Part shown: piece after piece, positions 1 through 8,360 of the stretch
How positions within the stretch are numbered: the first letter of the stretch is position 1
Layout: each line of letters opens with the position of its first letter
NCBI RefSeq assembly: GCF_965227505.1
Contig: NZ_OZ245757.1
Location: 1,550,001-1,614,000, forward strand
DNA length: 64,000 bases
DNA from: Pelagibius sp965227505
GTDB lineage: Bacteria; Pseudomonadota; Alphaproteobacteria; Kiloniellales; Kiloniellaceae
Reading direction: 5' to 3'
Program-made: the position numbers and the translations under genes
The notes under the pieces: model-generated
The model's database searches: none
What the model was told of the DNA's origin: nothing
What the model saw: the letters and a program-made list of their open reading frames with translations, nothing else

Positions 1-1
1 G

Positions 2-316
2 CACCAATGCCGGCGGTTGGCGCAACGCGCCGGTATGGGCGTGGCCCGCACCGGCGGCATCGCCGCGCCGGCCAGCGGCGACATCTTCCTCGCCTTTTCC
101 ACCGGAAACGTTCACTCCGCAGCCGACGACAAGCAACTCCACAGCGCGCGCTTCCTGCCGGACATGGCGCTTGCCGGACTGTTCCAGGCGGTTATCGAAG
201 CGACCGAGGAAAGCATCTGGAACGCCCTCTGCGCTGCGGAAACCATTACCGGGCGAGAGGGCCGCACCTCTCACGCCATCCCTCTGGACCGTCTAAAGGA
301 GATCGCCGAGACATAG
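2..316 (+). CDS. P1 family peptidase (DmpA-like), C-terminal part
   Basis: This is the 3' end of a gene that begins before the window; the frame is open from base 2. About 104 residues remain. The motif GMGVARTGG followed by SGDIFLAFSTGN, and near the end NALCAAETITGREG, match the C-terminal half of the P1/DmpA family (L-aminopeptidase D-Ala-esterase/amidase, beta-peptidyl aminopeptidase), Ntn-type hydrolases that self-cleave into two subunits. The catalytic Ser/Thr at the autocleavage site lies upstream and is not visible, so activity cannot be judged. It lies about 100 bp before a polyamine-type ABC operon on the same strand and could be co-transcribed. Family assignment is fairly sure, substrate unknown. 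Confidence 0.75.
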   Translation, partial: HQCRRLAQRAGMGVARTGGIAAPASGDIFLAFSTGNVHSAADDKQLHSARFLPDMALAGLFQAVIEATEESIWNALCAAETITGREGRTSHAIPLDRLKEIAET

Positions 317-419
317 ATTTCATCAATGTTGTGCATTCTTCGAATAGATTAGATCAAAGCAGGGGCGCTCCCTAAGATCATTTCTCGGCACTTCCTTGGG
401 GATGGGAGTTGGGAGGACG

Positions 420-1553
420 ATGACGGGAGAGCGTGCAGGTCCCACCGGGACTGTCTCCGGGACGGGGCTTGCCATACGCCGGGTGACCAAGGTCTTCGAC
501 GCTGCCGGCAGCACTGACGTGCGGGCCGTCGACGACCTCAGCCTGGAGATCGGGCAGAACGAGTTCTTCACGTTGCTGGGACCCTCGGGCTGCGGCAAGA
601 CCACACTGCTGCGCATGATCGCCGGTCTGGAGCAGCCTACCGCCGGCGAGGTTCTGCTGGACGGCGAACCGCTCCAGGACCTGCCGCCCTACCGCCGTCC
701 CATCAACACCGTGTTCCAGAGCTATGCGCTCTTCCCCCACATGTCGGTGGGTGAGAACATCGCCTTCGGCCTCAAGATGCGCGGCTTGGACAGTGCCATC
801 ATCGCGCGCAAGGTCGACGAGGTTCTGGCTCTGGTGCGGCTCGAGGGTCTGGCGGAGCGGCGGCCCGCACAGCTCTCCGGCGGTCAGCAGCAGCGCGTCG
901 CCCTGGCGCGGGCGCTCGCCAACGAGCCCAAGATCCTGTTGCTCGACGAACCGCTCTCTGCGCTCGACCTCAAGCTTCGCAAGCAGATGCGCCTGGAGCT
1001 GAAACGCCTGCAAAAGGCGACGGGCATCACCTTTATCTTCGTGACGCACGATCAGGAGGAAGCCCTGATCATGTCGGACCGTGTCGCCGTCCTGTCCGAA
1101 GGCCGGGTCTTGCAGCTCGGCCCCCCGGAAGAGATCTACCGACGCCCCCGCAGCCGCTTCGTCGCCGATTTCATCGGCGACACCAACATCATTCTCGGAC
1201 ACCCGAAGGACGCCGAGAGACTGGTTCTTGGCGGCGCGGCAGAACTGCGTTTCGCCGCGGCGGTCCTGCCGACCGACGGACGGGACCATGCGCTCTCGGT
1301 GGCCATCCGCCCCGAAAGCTGCCGCCTCGTCAACGGCGCAGCCTACGACGACCTTGCGAACGTGTTCGACGGCCGGGTGCGGGAGATCGAGTATCTCGGC
1401 GCCGACACCTGTGTGCTGGTCGATGTCGAGGCTCTCGGCGCAAGCATCACCGTGCGGCTGCGCAACACAGAGGGCGGTGCAGTGCCTCCGCGCGAGGGCG
1501 AGACGGTGCGGGTCAGCCTGCCCGCTGCGGCACTCTGGGTGCTGGAGCCATGA
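420..1553 (+). CDS. potA: Spermidine/putrescine-type ABC transporter ATPase (PotA-like)
   Basis: ATP-hydrolysing subunit of a polyamine-type importer, on the cytoplasmic face of the inner membrane. It shows a Walker A GPSGCGKTT, Q-loop at VFQSYALFPHM, signature LSGGQQQRVALARAL, Walker B ILLLDEPLSALD and switch His in FVTHDQEEAL. The C-terminal ~120 residues form a TOBE/MOP-type regulatory domain with the typical AIRPES segment. I chose ATG 420, which follows GGGAGG; an in-frame ATG at 402 and a TTG at 396 are alternatives. The stop overlaps the next start (ATGA), so it is translationally coupled to the permease gene. About 377 residues, normal for the family. Substrate is inferred from the subunit family and from the polyamine enzymes downstream. 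Confidence 0.9.
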   Translation: MTGERAGPTGTVSGTGLAIRRVTKVFDAAGSTDVRAVDDLSLEIGQNEFFTLLGPSGCGKTTLLRMIAGLEQPTAGEVLLDGEPLQDLPPYRRPINTVFQSYALFPHMSVGENIAFGLKMRGLDSAIIARKVDEVLALVRLEGLAERRPAQLSGGQQQRVALARALANEPKILLLDEPLSALDLKLRKQMRLELKRLQKATGITFIFVTHDQEEALIMSDRVAVLSEGRVLQLGPPEEIYRRPRSRFVADFIGDTNIILGHPKDAERLVLGGAAELRFAAAVLPTDGRDHALSVAIRPESCRLVNGAAYDDLANVFDGRVREIEYLGADTCVLVDVEALGASITVRLRNTEGGAVPPREGETVRVSLPAAALWVLEP

Positions 1554-2443
1554 CCGGCCCCGCCCGCCTCTCCCGCGGTGGGATCGCACTCGCTCTCGGG
1601 CCCGCGCTCGTCGTTGTTGGCCTCTTTCTCGTTGTACCGCTGCTGCTGGTACCGATCGCGTCCTTCATGGAAGCCAACCCCTGGGGCGGCGTGCGCCCGG
1701 CCTTCTCCGTGGAGGCCTACATCCAGGTTTTCTTCGAAGAGGACTTTACCGGCGAACTGATCTTCAACGACGCCTATCCGCGCATCGTCCTGCGTTCGCT
1801 GGCGCTGGCCGCGCTGACCACAGCGCTCTGCCTGCTGGCCGGCTTTCCGGTGGCTTACGTGATCGCCCTTCAGCCCAAGTCGCGTCAGGGGATCCTGCTG
1901 CTGCTGGTCACCGTACCGTTCTGGACTAATCTGCTGATCCGCACCTACTCCTGGATCATGATCCTGCGCGACGAGGGCCTCATCAACAACGGACTGGAAG
2001 CAGCCGGGGTGATCGAGGAACCTTTGCGTCTGCTTTATACCAACGGCGCCATCGCAATCGGCCTCGTCTACACTTTCCTGCCGTTCATGGTGCTGCCGAT
2101 CTATGCGGCGATCGAGCGCATCGACCGCCGCCTTATCGAGGCAGCGCACGACCTCTACGCCAATCGCCGCGCCATGCTGCGCCATGTCGTCCTGCCGCTG
2201 GCCCGGCCGGGCATCGCCGCCGGTGCGATCCTGGTCTTCGTTCCGGCATTGGGCTCGTTCATTGCCCCGGCGCTGCTCGGCGGCGGTAAACATCTGATGA
2301 TCGGCAACCTGATCCAGGCACAGTTCGGCGCTTCCCGCAACTGGCCCTTCGGCTCGGCGATGTCGCTGATTCTTCTGGCCGCCGTTCTGGCCGTCCTGCT
2401 CTGGCAGGCGCAGCGGCGGCGCAGCGGGGCCTGGCAGCCATGA
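1550..2443 (+). CDS. potB: Polyamine-type ABC transporter permease 1 (PotB-like)
   Basis: Inner-membrane permease of 297 residues with about six hydrophobic segments; the first spans residues 10-35. The cytoplasmic EAA loop that docks the ATPase is visible as EAAHDLYANRRAMLRH followed by VVLPLARPGIAAG near residue 205. The start ATG overlaps the stop of the ATPase gene (ATGA at 1550-1553), and its own stop overlaps the next permease. Family and order (ATPase, permease, permease, binding protein) are those of PotABCD-type importers. Confidence 0.9.
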   Translation: MTGPARLSRGGIALALGPALVVVGLFLVVPLLLVPIASFMEANPWGGVRPAFSVEAYIQVFFEEDFTGELIFNDAYPRIVLRSLALAALTTALCLLAGFPVAYVIALQPKSRQGILLLLVTVPFWTNLLIRTYSWIMILRDEGLINNGLEAAGVIEEPLRLLYTNGAIAIGLVYTFLPFMVLPIYAAIERIDRRLIEAAHDLYANRRAMLRHVVLPLARPGIAAGAILVFVPALGSFIAPALLGGGKHLMIGNLIQAQFGASRNWPFGSAMSLILLAAVLAVLLWQAQRRRSGAWQP

Positions 2444-3291
2444 GCGAGACCGTCCGCATGAGCCCCGCGCAGGGAGCCGCAGCGAACCGTGGAGCCCGGC
2501 GCTTTACGGTCGGCCGCATTCCGGGCTTCGGGGCGGCGACCTGGGCTTTCTTTCTGTTTCTCTATGCGCCGATCGTCCTGCTCGTCGTCTTTTCCTTCAA
2601 CGGCAGCAACTCTGCGACCATCTGGTCGCACTTCAGCCTCGACTGGTACGTCAAGGTCGCGGCCAACAGCGATATCCAGCGGGCGGCCCTGAATTCCCTC
2701 ATCGTTGCCGGCGTCGCCTCCATCCTGGCGACCGCGCTCGCCACCTTCGCCGCCCTGGCGATGGTGCGCGGCAGCCCCTTCCGGGGCCAGCAGCTTGCGC
2801 TCAGCACGCTGCTGCTGCCGCTGATCGTGCCGGAGATCGTGATCGCCATCGCCATGGTGATCTTCTTCACCGGCATCGGTCTCAGCCTGGGCCTGGGCAA
2901 CCTCATCATCGCCCACACGGTGTTCTGCATTCCCTTCGCCTACCTGCCGATCCGCGCCCGCCTGGACAGCCTGAGCCCGGTCTACGAGGAGGCCGCGCAG
3001 GATCTCTACGCCGACAACTGGCGCACCTTCTGGCACGTGACTTTCCCCTTGCTGGCGCCCGGCATTCTGGCCGGGCTGATGCTCGCCTTCATCACCTCGG
3101 TCGATGACTTCATCATCAGCCTGATGGTCGGCAGCGCCGGCACAACGACCCTGCCGATCTACATCTACAGCCTGATCCGCATCGGCATCACGCCGCAGAT
3201 CAACGCGATCTCGACCCTGGTGCTGCTGATCTCCTTCATCTTCGTCAGCCTTGCCTGGCTGATCGCACGGCGTTCGGAGGCTTCGCCGTGA
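2440..3291 (+). CDS. potC: Polyamine-type ABC transporter permease 2 (PotC-like)
   Basis: Second inner-membrane permease, 283 residues. A ~30-residue polar N-terminus precedes the first membrane span (FGAATWAFFLFLYAPIVLLV). The EAA loop reads EEAAQDLYADNWRTFWHV followed by TFPLLAPGILAG. It pairs with the preceding PotB-like protein to form the translocation pore. The start overlaps the preceding stop (ATGA) and the binding-protein gene follows within about 50 bp, so all are one operon. Confidence 0.9.
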   Translation: MSETVRMSPAQGAAANRGARRFTVGRIPGFGAATWAFFLFLYAPIVLLVVFSFNGSNSATIWSHFSLDWYVKVAANSDIQRAALNSLIVAGVASILATALATFAALAMVRGSPFRGQQLALSTLLLPLIVPEIVIAIAMVIFFTGIGLSLGLGNLIIAHTVFCIPFAYLPIRARLDSLSPVYEEAAQDLYADNWRTFWHVTFPLLAPGILAGLMLAFITSVDDFIISLMVGSAGTTTLPIYIYSLIRIGITPQINAISTLVLLISFIFVSLAWLIARRSEASP

Positions 3292-3338
3292 TTGTCCCTG
3301 CAACAGAAACCAAAAAAACCGAACAGTGGAGACGCACA

Positions 3339-4370
3339 ATGCACAAGACTTTAAGGTTGGCCGCAGTGGCCGTCCCCCTCACCCTGATCGCCACGGGCGC
3401 CGGCGCCGAAGGCGTGCTGAACTTTGCCAACTGGGCCGAATACACCTCGCCTGAGTTGCTCGAGAAGTTCGAAGACGAAACCGGCATCAAGGTGGTGCTG
3501 GACACCTACGATTCCAGCGAAACCCTTCTTGCCAAGCTTCAGACCGGCGGCGCCGATTACGATGTCGCGGTTCCCGGCAACAACTTCGTCGCCGGCATGA
3601 TCTCCGAAGGCCTGATCCAGAACGTTGACGTCAAGTCCCTGCCCGGCTTCGAGAACCTGGAGAGCCGCTGGCAGTCGCCCCCCTGGGACCCGACAAACGA
3701 GTACTCCATCCCCTGGCTTTGGGGGACCACGGGCTTCACCGTCGACACCTCGGCTTACGGCGGCGACATTCACACCTACGAAGTGCTGTTCAACCCCCCG
3801 CCGGAACTGCAGGGCGAGATCGGCATGTTCAATTCCGCGGACGAGGTCGTAAAGATGGTCCACGCCTATCTGGGCAACGACCTCTGCACCGAGGACCCGG
3901 CGCACTTCCAGGCGGCCTTCGACGTCCTTCAAGCGCAGAAGCAGCACGTGAAGATGTATCAGTCCGAGGGCCTGCGCGAGCGCATGCTGGCCGGTGAGGT
4001 CAAGGCCCACTCCAACTGGAACGGCAGTTCGCTGAAGCTGCGCAGCAAGGACGCGAAGTTTGCCTACTCCTACCCCAGGGAGGGCGTGCTGACCTGGATG
4101 GATGTGATGGTCGTGCCCACCGGGGCCAAGAACAAGGACAACGCGCTGAAGTTCCTGTCCTTCATGCTGCAACCGGAGAACGTCGCCATCCAGTCGAACT
4201 TCGCGCGCTACTCCAACGCGGTAGCGGGCAGCGATGCCTTCATGGCCGACGAGCTGAAAACGGCACCGGAAATCGTCGCTCCTGCCGACCGAAAGTTCAT
4301 CTTCGTACCGGCCTGCTCGGAGAGATCGATCAAACTTCAGGACCAGGTCTGGACCAGACTCCTGAAATAG
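3339..4370 (+). CDS. potD: Periplasmic polyamine-binding protein (PotD-like)
   Basis: Extracytoplasmic solute-binding protein of 343 residues. A Sec signal peptide is clear (MHKTLRLAAVAVPLTLIATGAGA, cleavage around residue 23), followed by the family's first strand LNFANWAEYTSPELLEKFE and the YDVAVPGNNFVAGM segment. These match PotD/PotF-type proteins, which bind spermidine or putrescine through acidic and aromatic residues. Start ATG 3339 is preferred over an upstream in-frame GTG at 3288 because only the former places the signal peptide at the N-terminus and has a GGAGA ribosome site. A GC-rich hairpin follows the stop. Confidence 0.88.
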   Translation: MHKTLRLAAVAVPLTLIATGAGAEGVLNFANWAEYTSPELLEKFEDETGIKVVLDTYDSSETLLAKLQTGGADYDVAVPGNNFVAGMISEGLIQNVDVKSLPGFENLESRWQSPPWDPTNEYSIPWLWGTTGFTVDTSAYGGDIHTYEVLFNPPPELQGEIGMFNSADEVVKMVHAYLGNDLCTEDPAHFQAAFDVLQAQKQHVKMYQSEGLRERMLAGEVKAHSNWNGSSLKLRSKDAKFAYSYPREGVLTWMDVMVVPTGAKNKDNALKFLSFMLQPENVAIQSNFARYSNAVAGSDAFMADELKTAPEIVAPADRKFIFVPACSERSIKLQDQVWTRLLK

Positions 4371-4387
4371 GTGCACCCTGAGGCGGG

Positions 4388-4415
4388 CCCTCCGGCGCCA
4401 CCGGGCGGCGGAGGG
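4388..4415 (+). terminator. Intercistronic GC hairpin after potD-like gene
   Basis: Arms CCCTCCG (4388-4394) and CGGAGGG (4409-4415) can form a 7-bp GC stem around a 14-base loop. No T-run follows, so it is more likely an mRNA-stabilising or attenuating element than a true terminator. It lies between the binding-protein stop and the ribosome site of the BKACE gene. Confidence 0.4.
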
Positions 4416-4447
4416 GCGCCCGGACCACCAACCAAGGAGGGCCCGTT

Positions 4448-5380
4448 GTGGCCGACAACAAGGTTATCATCACCTGCGCCGTGACGGGCTCGATCCACAC
4501 ACCCACCATGTCACCGCATCTGCCGGTCACGCCGTCGGAGATCGCCGAGCAGGCAGTCGCTGCGGCGGAGGCCGGCGCGGCAATCCTGCATCTGCACGCC
4601 CGCACCCCGGACAGCGGACTGCCGACGGCCGACCCGGACGTCTTCATGGATTTCCTGCCGCGTATCAAGCAGGCCACCGACGCGGTCTTGAACATCACCA
4701 CCGGCGGCGGCGCCAACATGACCCTGGAAGACCGTCTGGCCGCGCCGCTGCGGGCCCGCCCTGAGATGTGTTCGCTGAACATGGGGTCCATGAACTTCGG
4801 CATCTTTCCTCTCGCCCGCCGCTACGATCAGTGGCAGCACGACTGGGAGCAGGGCTTTCTGGAGGCGACCCGCGACTTCGTTTTCAAGAACACCTTCGCT
4901 GATATCGAGGCGGTTCTCGAGCAGTTGGGTGAAGGCGCCGGCACCCGCTTCGAGTTCGAGTGCTACGACACCGGACATCTGCAGACCCTCGCCTTCTACC
5001 TGAACAAGGGCACCATCAAGCCGCCCGTTTTCGTCCAGTTCGTTCTCGGGGTCCTAGGCGGCATCGACGCTCATCCAGAGCAGCTCATGCACCTGAAGCA
5101 GACTGCGGACCGGCTGCTTGGCACCGATTACCGGTTTTCCGTCCTTGCAGCAGGTCGTCATCAGATGCCTCTGGCCACCATGGGAGCAATTCTCGGCGGC
5201 AACGTGCGCGTCGGCCTGGAAGACAGCCTGACCATCGGCCGCGGTCAGCTTGCCGAGAGCAATGCGGACCAGGTTGCGAAGATCCGCCGGATCGTCGAGG
5301 AACTCGGCTTCGAAGTCGCGAGCCCCGACGAAGCACGCTCAACACTGGTTCTTAAGGGAGGAGACCAAGTTGGCTTCTGA
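4448..5380 (+). CDS. BKACE family beta-keto acid cleavage enzyme (DUF849)
   Basis: TIM-barrel, divalent-metal enzyme of 310 residues. The family converts a beta-keto acid plus acetyl-CoA to acetoacetate plus a new CoA ester; the founding member is 3-keto-5-aminohexanoate cleavage enzyme of lysine fermentation. Seen here: N-terminal VIITCAVTGSIHTP, metal ligands in HLHAR (His48, His50), the NITTGGG strand, and the late VGLEDSL segment carrying the conserved Glu. Start is GTG 4448, with AAGGAGG six bases upstream. It sits inside the polyamine operon, overlapped by the GNAT start. The real substrate cannot be read from sequence; an amino- or ammonium-bearing beta-keto acid is plausible. Confidence 0.88.
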   Translation: MADNKVIITCAVTGSIHTPTMSPHLPVTPSEIAEQAVAAAEAGAAILHLHARTPDSGLPTADPDVFMDFLPRIKQATDAVLNITTGGGANMTLEDRLAAPLRARPEMCSLNMGSMNFGIFPLARRYDQWQHDWEQGFLEATRDFVFKNTFADIEAVLEQLGEGAGTRFEFECYDTGHLQTLAFYLNKGTIKPPVFVQFVLGVLGGIDAHPEQLMHLKQTADRLLGTDYRFSVLAAGRHQMPLATMGAILGGNVRVGLEDSLTIGRGQLAESNADQVAKIRRIVEELGFEVASPDEARSTLVLKGGDQVGF

Positions 5381-5882
5381 CCTGACCGTGGCAAAGACAG
5401 CCGTGAGTATCCGCCAGGCGGCCAAAGGTGACGCTCAGATCGTCTGCGATCTGCTGGACGACCTGGTGCGCACCTTAAGAAACGCGCCACCCTGCGGCAG
5501 CACCGTCGAAACCATTCGGCATCATGGTTTTGGCGACAAACGTCAGTTTGAGGCCCTGATCGCCGAGGCCGAAGGCACGCCGGCGGGATTGGTGCTTTAC
5601 TTCTATACTTATTCGACCTGGCGCGGCTGCCTCGGGGTTTACGTGCAGGACCTGCATGTCGTCGAGCGTTTCCGCGGGCAGGGACTCGGCCGCAGGCTCC
5701 TGGCAGACGCGGCACGCCGTGGCCGCGCCGATGGCTGCACCCATCTGCGACTCTCTGTCGACCCTGGCAACGAAGCGGCGCTCACCTTCTATGAGGCCGT
5801 CGGCCTCGAGCCGCGCCGCGACGAAACCATCTGTCAGGCCGCCGACGAAGCCTTTCACCAACTGGCGGAGGACAGGCGGTGA
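5370..5882 (+). CDS. GNAT N-acetyltransferase resembling diamine acetyltransferase (SSAT)
   Basis: GNAT-fold acetyltransferase of about 170 residues. The acetyl-CoA loop is RGQGLGRRLL, preceded by the strand YVQDLHVVERF and followed by NEAALTFYEAVGL. The stretch LYFYTYSTWRGCLGVYVQDLH closely resembles the FTYDPW...LYLEDF region of spermidine/spermine acetyltransferase, so a polyamine or related amine substrate is likely. I chose the TTG at 5370 because AAGGGAGGAG lies just upstream; GTG 5388 is a weaker alternative. It overlaps the BKACE stop and its own stop overlaps the aminotransferase start. Polyamine specificity is inference. Confidence 0.75.
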   Translation: MASDLTVAKTAVSIRQAAKGDAQIVCDLLDDLVRTLRNAPPCGSTVETIRHHGFGDKRQFEALIAEAEGTPAGLVLYFYTYSTWRGCLGVYVQDLHVVERFRGQGLGRRLLADAARRGRADGCTHLRLSVDPGNEAALTFYEAVGLEPRRDETICQAADEAFHQLAEDRR

Positions 5883-7279
5883 GTGGGGAGTTAGCCATTC
5901 AAGCGTTCTACGCCGCCGCTTCCAGCCGCGGGCTGCCACGCCTTGCACGGGCCGAGGGCCCCTACCTCTGGGATCAGGAGGGCCGGCGCTACGTCGACGC
6001 GGCCAGCGGGCCGGTGGTCACCAACATCGGCCACGGCAACCCTCACGTCGTCGAAGCCATTGCCCGTCAGGCCGCCAACTGTGCTTTCGCCTCGCGGACC
6101 GCCTTCGTGAACGAGGCCAACGAGGCCCTGGGCGAACGCCTGGCCGACCTCTGCGGCGAGGGGTTCGACCGCGCCTTTTTTACATCGGGTGGATCGGAGG
6201 CCATCGAAGCCGCCCTGAAGTTCGCCCGCCAGATTGCCTGGCTGCGCGGCGAAGGCAAGCGCTGGAAGGTGATCGCCCGCGACCCCTCCTATCACGGCTC
6301 CACCCTGGGGGCGCTTTCCATCACCGGCGACGAGGAAGCGGACGAGGTTTTCGGCCCGATGATGGTCAGAATGCCAAAGATCCCCGCACCCTTCACCTAC
6401 CGCATTCCCGCGGGGCACAGCCCGGAAAGCTGGCAGGCCGCCGCAGCCGCGGCGCTGGAAGAGACCATTCTGCGTGAGGGCGCGGAGACCTGCCTGGCCT
6501 TCGTCATGGAGCCGGTCGGCGGGCTTGCAACCGGTGCCCTGGTGGCGGCGGACAGCTACTACGCGGCCGTGCGCGAGATATGCTCGCGGCACGGTTTACT
6601 GCTCATCTACGACGAGGTGATGAGCGGCGCCGGGCGGACCGGCCGTTTCCTCTCCGCCCACCACTGGCCGCAGGGACGGCCGGATCTGGTCGTGCTCGCC
6701 AAGGGCCTGGGCGCCGGCTACACGCCGCTGGGCGCTATGATGGCGCCGCGCAGCCTTGTGGACCTGCTCGCCGAGGGCGGCGGGTTTCTCCACGGTCACA
6801 CCTATGTCGCAAATCCGCTGACCTGCGCTGCCGGTCTCGCGGTCCTGGATGAAGTGGAACGTCAGGGCTTGACCGAGAAAGCGGCGGAACTTGGCCCCTA
6901 TCTTGATCGCAAGCTGCGCGCCCTGCTGCACGACTCGCCGATTCTGGGCGACGTGCGCGGCAAAGGGCTGCTGATGGCAATCGAGCTGGTCATGGACAAG
7001 GCGACAAAGCAGCCCTTCCCCCTGGAGGTGGAGATCACCCGGCGGGTCTCCCGCCTGGCGATGCAGAACGGCCTCATCGTCTACGCCCGCCGAACCAGCC
7101 ACGGCAAGTATGGCGAGTGGGTGATGATCTCGCCGCCGCTCAACAGCAGCAGGGCCGTGATCGACGAAGTCTCGGCGGCGCTGCGCCGGACCCTGGCCGA
7201 CTGTACAGACGAACTCATCAGGGAGGGCTGGCTGGGCGGCACTGCCGGTTCCTCCAGCACGGCGCGCCACCGGGCGTGA
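5879..7279 (+). CDS. Class III (omega) aminotransferase, PLP-dependent
   Basis: Fold-type I aminotransferase of 466 residues. Visible motifs are TSGGSEAIEAALKFARQ, the PLP phosphate-side segment YHGSTLGALS, the DEVMSGAGRTG strand with its conserved Asp, and the Schiff-base Lys in VVLAKGLGAGYTPLGAM. Relatives move an amino group from an omega-amine (putrescine, aminobutyrate, amino-propanoyl compounds) to pyruvate or 2-oxoglutarate. The GTG start overlaps the GNAT stop. Position in a polyamine import/acetylation/deacetylation operon suggests it deaminates a terminal amine of the imported compound or its breakdown product. Confidence 0.88.
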   Translation: MSGELAIQAFYAAASSRGLPRLARAEGPYLWDQEGRRYVDAASGPVVTNIGHGNPHVVEAIARQAANCAFASRTAFVNEANEALGERLADLCGEGFDRAFFTSGGSEAIEAALKFARQIAWLRGEGKRWKVIARDPSYHGSTLGALSITGDEEADEVFGPMMVRMPKIPAPFTYRIPAGHSPESWQAAAAAALEETILREGAETCLAFVMEPVGGLATGALVAADSYYAAVREICSRHGLLLIYDEVMSGAGRTGRFLSAHHWPQGRPDLVVLAKGLGAGYTPLGAMMAPRSLVDLLAEGGGFLHGHTYVANPLTCAAGLAVLDEVERQGLTEKAAELGPYLDRKLRALLHDSPILGDVRGKGLLMAIELVMDKATKQPFPLEVEITRRVSRLAMQNGLIVYARRTSHGKYGEWVMISPPLNSSRAVIDEVSAALRRTLADCTDELIREGWLGGTAGSSSTARHRA

Positions 7280-7301
7280 GGGCACCAACGCGGTGCAGCG
7301 T

Positions 7302-8360
7302 ATGAAAGCCATCTTCGATCCGGCGCAGAGCGCCTACCGTCCCGGGCGTATCATGGCCAACGGCACTTTCGCCCCAGCCCTGGAAACCCCGGAGCGCGCG
7401 CAGACCTTTCTCGGTGCCCTCGGGGACCTCGGCATCGTCCCGGTGCTGCCGCCGGACAGTGGATCGTCCGCCCTTGCAGCGGTGCACGACGACCGCTACC
7501 TCACCTTCCTGCAGACCATTCTGCCGCGCTGGCGGCGGATTGCCGGCGCGCCGGAAGAAGTAATACCCAACCTCCATCCCGTTTCACGGGCCGGCGAGGC
7601 CCCAGGCGGCTATCCGGCCTCTGCCGTGGGTCAGGTCGGCTACCACATCATGGACGGCGCCGCCCCCATCAACGCAGAGACCTGGCGCAGCGCCTACGCC
7701 AGCGCGCAAAGCGCCGTTCATGCCGCAGATCTTGTTCTCAGTGGCGAGGCGCTCGTCTATGCCCTCTGCCGGCCGCCGGGACATCATGCCGCGCGCGACC
7801 TGGCAGGCGGGTTCTGCTTCCTCAACAACGCAGCGATCGCGGCAGAACGGCTGCGCAGCCGGTATCCCAGAGTCGCCGTCCTCGATGTCGACGTCCACCA
7901 TGGCAATGGCACCCAGCAGATCTTCTACCAGCGCGCTGACGTGCTGACCGTCTCCCTCCACGCCGACCCCCTGCGTTTCTATCCCTTCTTTTGGGGCTAT
8001 GCCGACGAGACGGGCACCGGCGCCGGCGAAAGCTGCAACCTGAACATCCCCCTTGCCCGGGGCACCGGAGACGATGGTTACCTTGCCGCGCTGGAGCGGG
8101 CGCTGAGCCAGATCACCGACTTCGCACCGGGCGCGCTGGTGATCGCCCTGGGTCTGGACGCCCACGAGGACGACCCGGTGCAGGGTCTTGCCATCACGAC
8201 AAAGGGCTTCAGCCGGATCGCCATGCGCATTGCAGAACTGCGGCTGCCCTGTGTGGTCGTGCAGGAAGGCGGCTATGTCAGCGACGCGCTGGGCCCCAAC
8301 CTCCGGGCGGTGATCGAGGCTTTTCTGGCGGGACCGAAACCGTCACGAAGCGACGGCTAG
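7302..8360 (+). CDS. aphA: Acetylpolyamine amidohydrolase (histone deacetylase family)
   Basis: Zinc amidohydrolase of about 352 residues that removes acetyl groups from acetylated polyamines. The N-terminus MKAIFDPAQSAYRPG and the order of motifs follow the bacterial acetylpolyamine amidohydrolase group: RPPGHHA (catalytic His pair), GGFCFLNNAAIAA, zinc ligands in VLDVDVHHGNGTQ, LHADPLRFYPFFWGYADETG, and GLDAHEDDP with the third ligand. Start ATG 7302 is preferred to GTG 7293 by family alignment. It closes the operon that begins with the Pot importer. The stop codon shares a CTAG palindrome with the stop of the converging small gene. Confidence 0.88.
   Translation: MKAIFDPAQSAYRPGRIMANGTFAPALETPERAQTFLGALGDLGIVPVLPPDSGSSALAAVHDDRYLTFLQTILPRWRRIAGAPEEVIPNLHPVSRAGEAPGGYPASAVGQVGYHIMDGAAPINAETWRSAYASAQSAVHAADLVLSGEALVYALCRPPGHHAARDLAGGFCFLNNAAIAAERLRSRYPRVAVLDVDVHHGNGTQQIFYQRADVLTVSLHADPLRFYPFFWGYADETGTGAGESCNLNIPLARGTGDDGYLAALERALSQITDFAPGALVIALGLDAHEDDPVQGLAITTKGFSRIAMRIAELRLPCVVVQEGGYVSDALGPNLRAVIEAFLAGPKPSRSDG

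Noticed and set aside
378..1589. Long minus-strand frames opposite PotA-like and similar genes
   Set aside because: GC-rich antisense shadows; the plus-strand genes carry clear family motifs.
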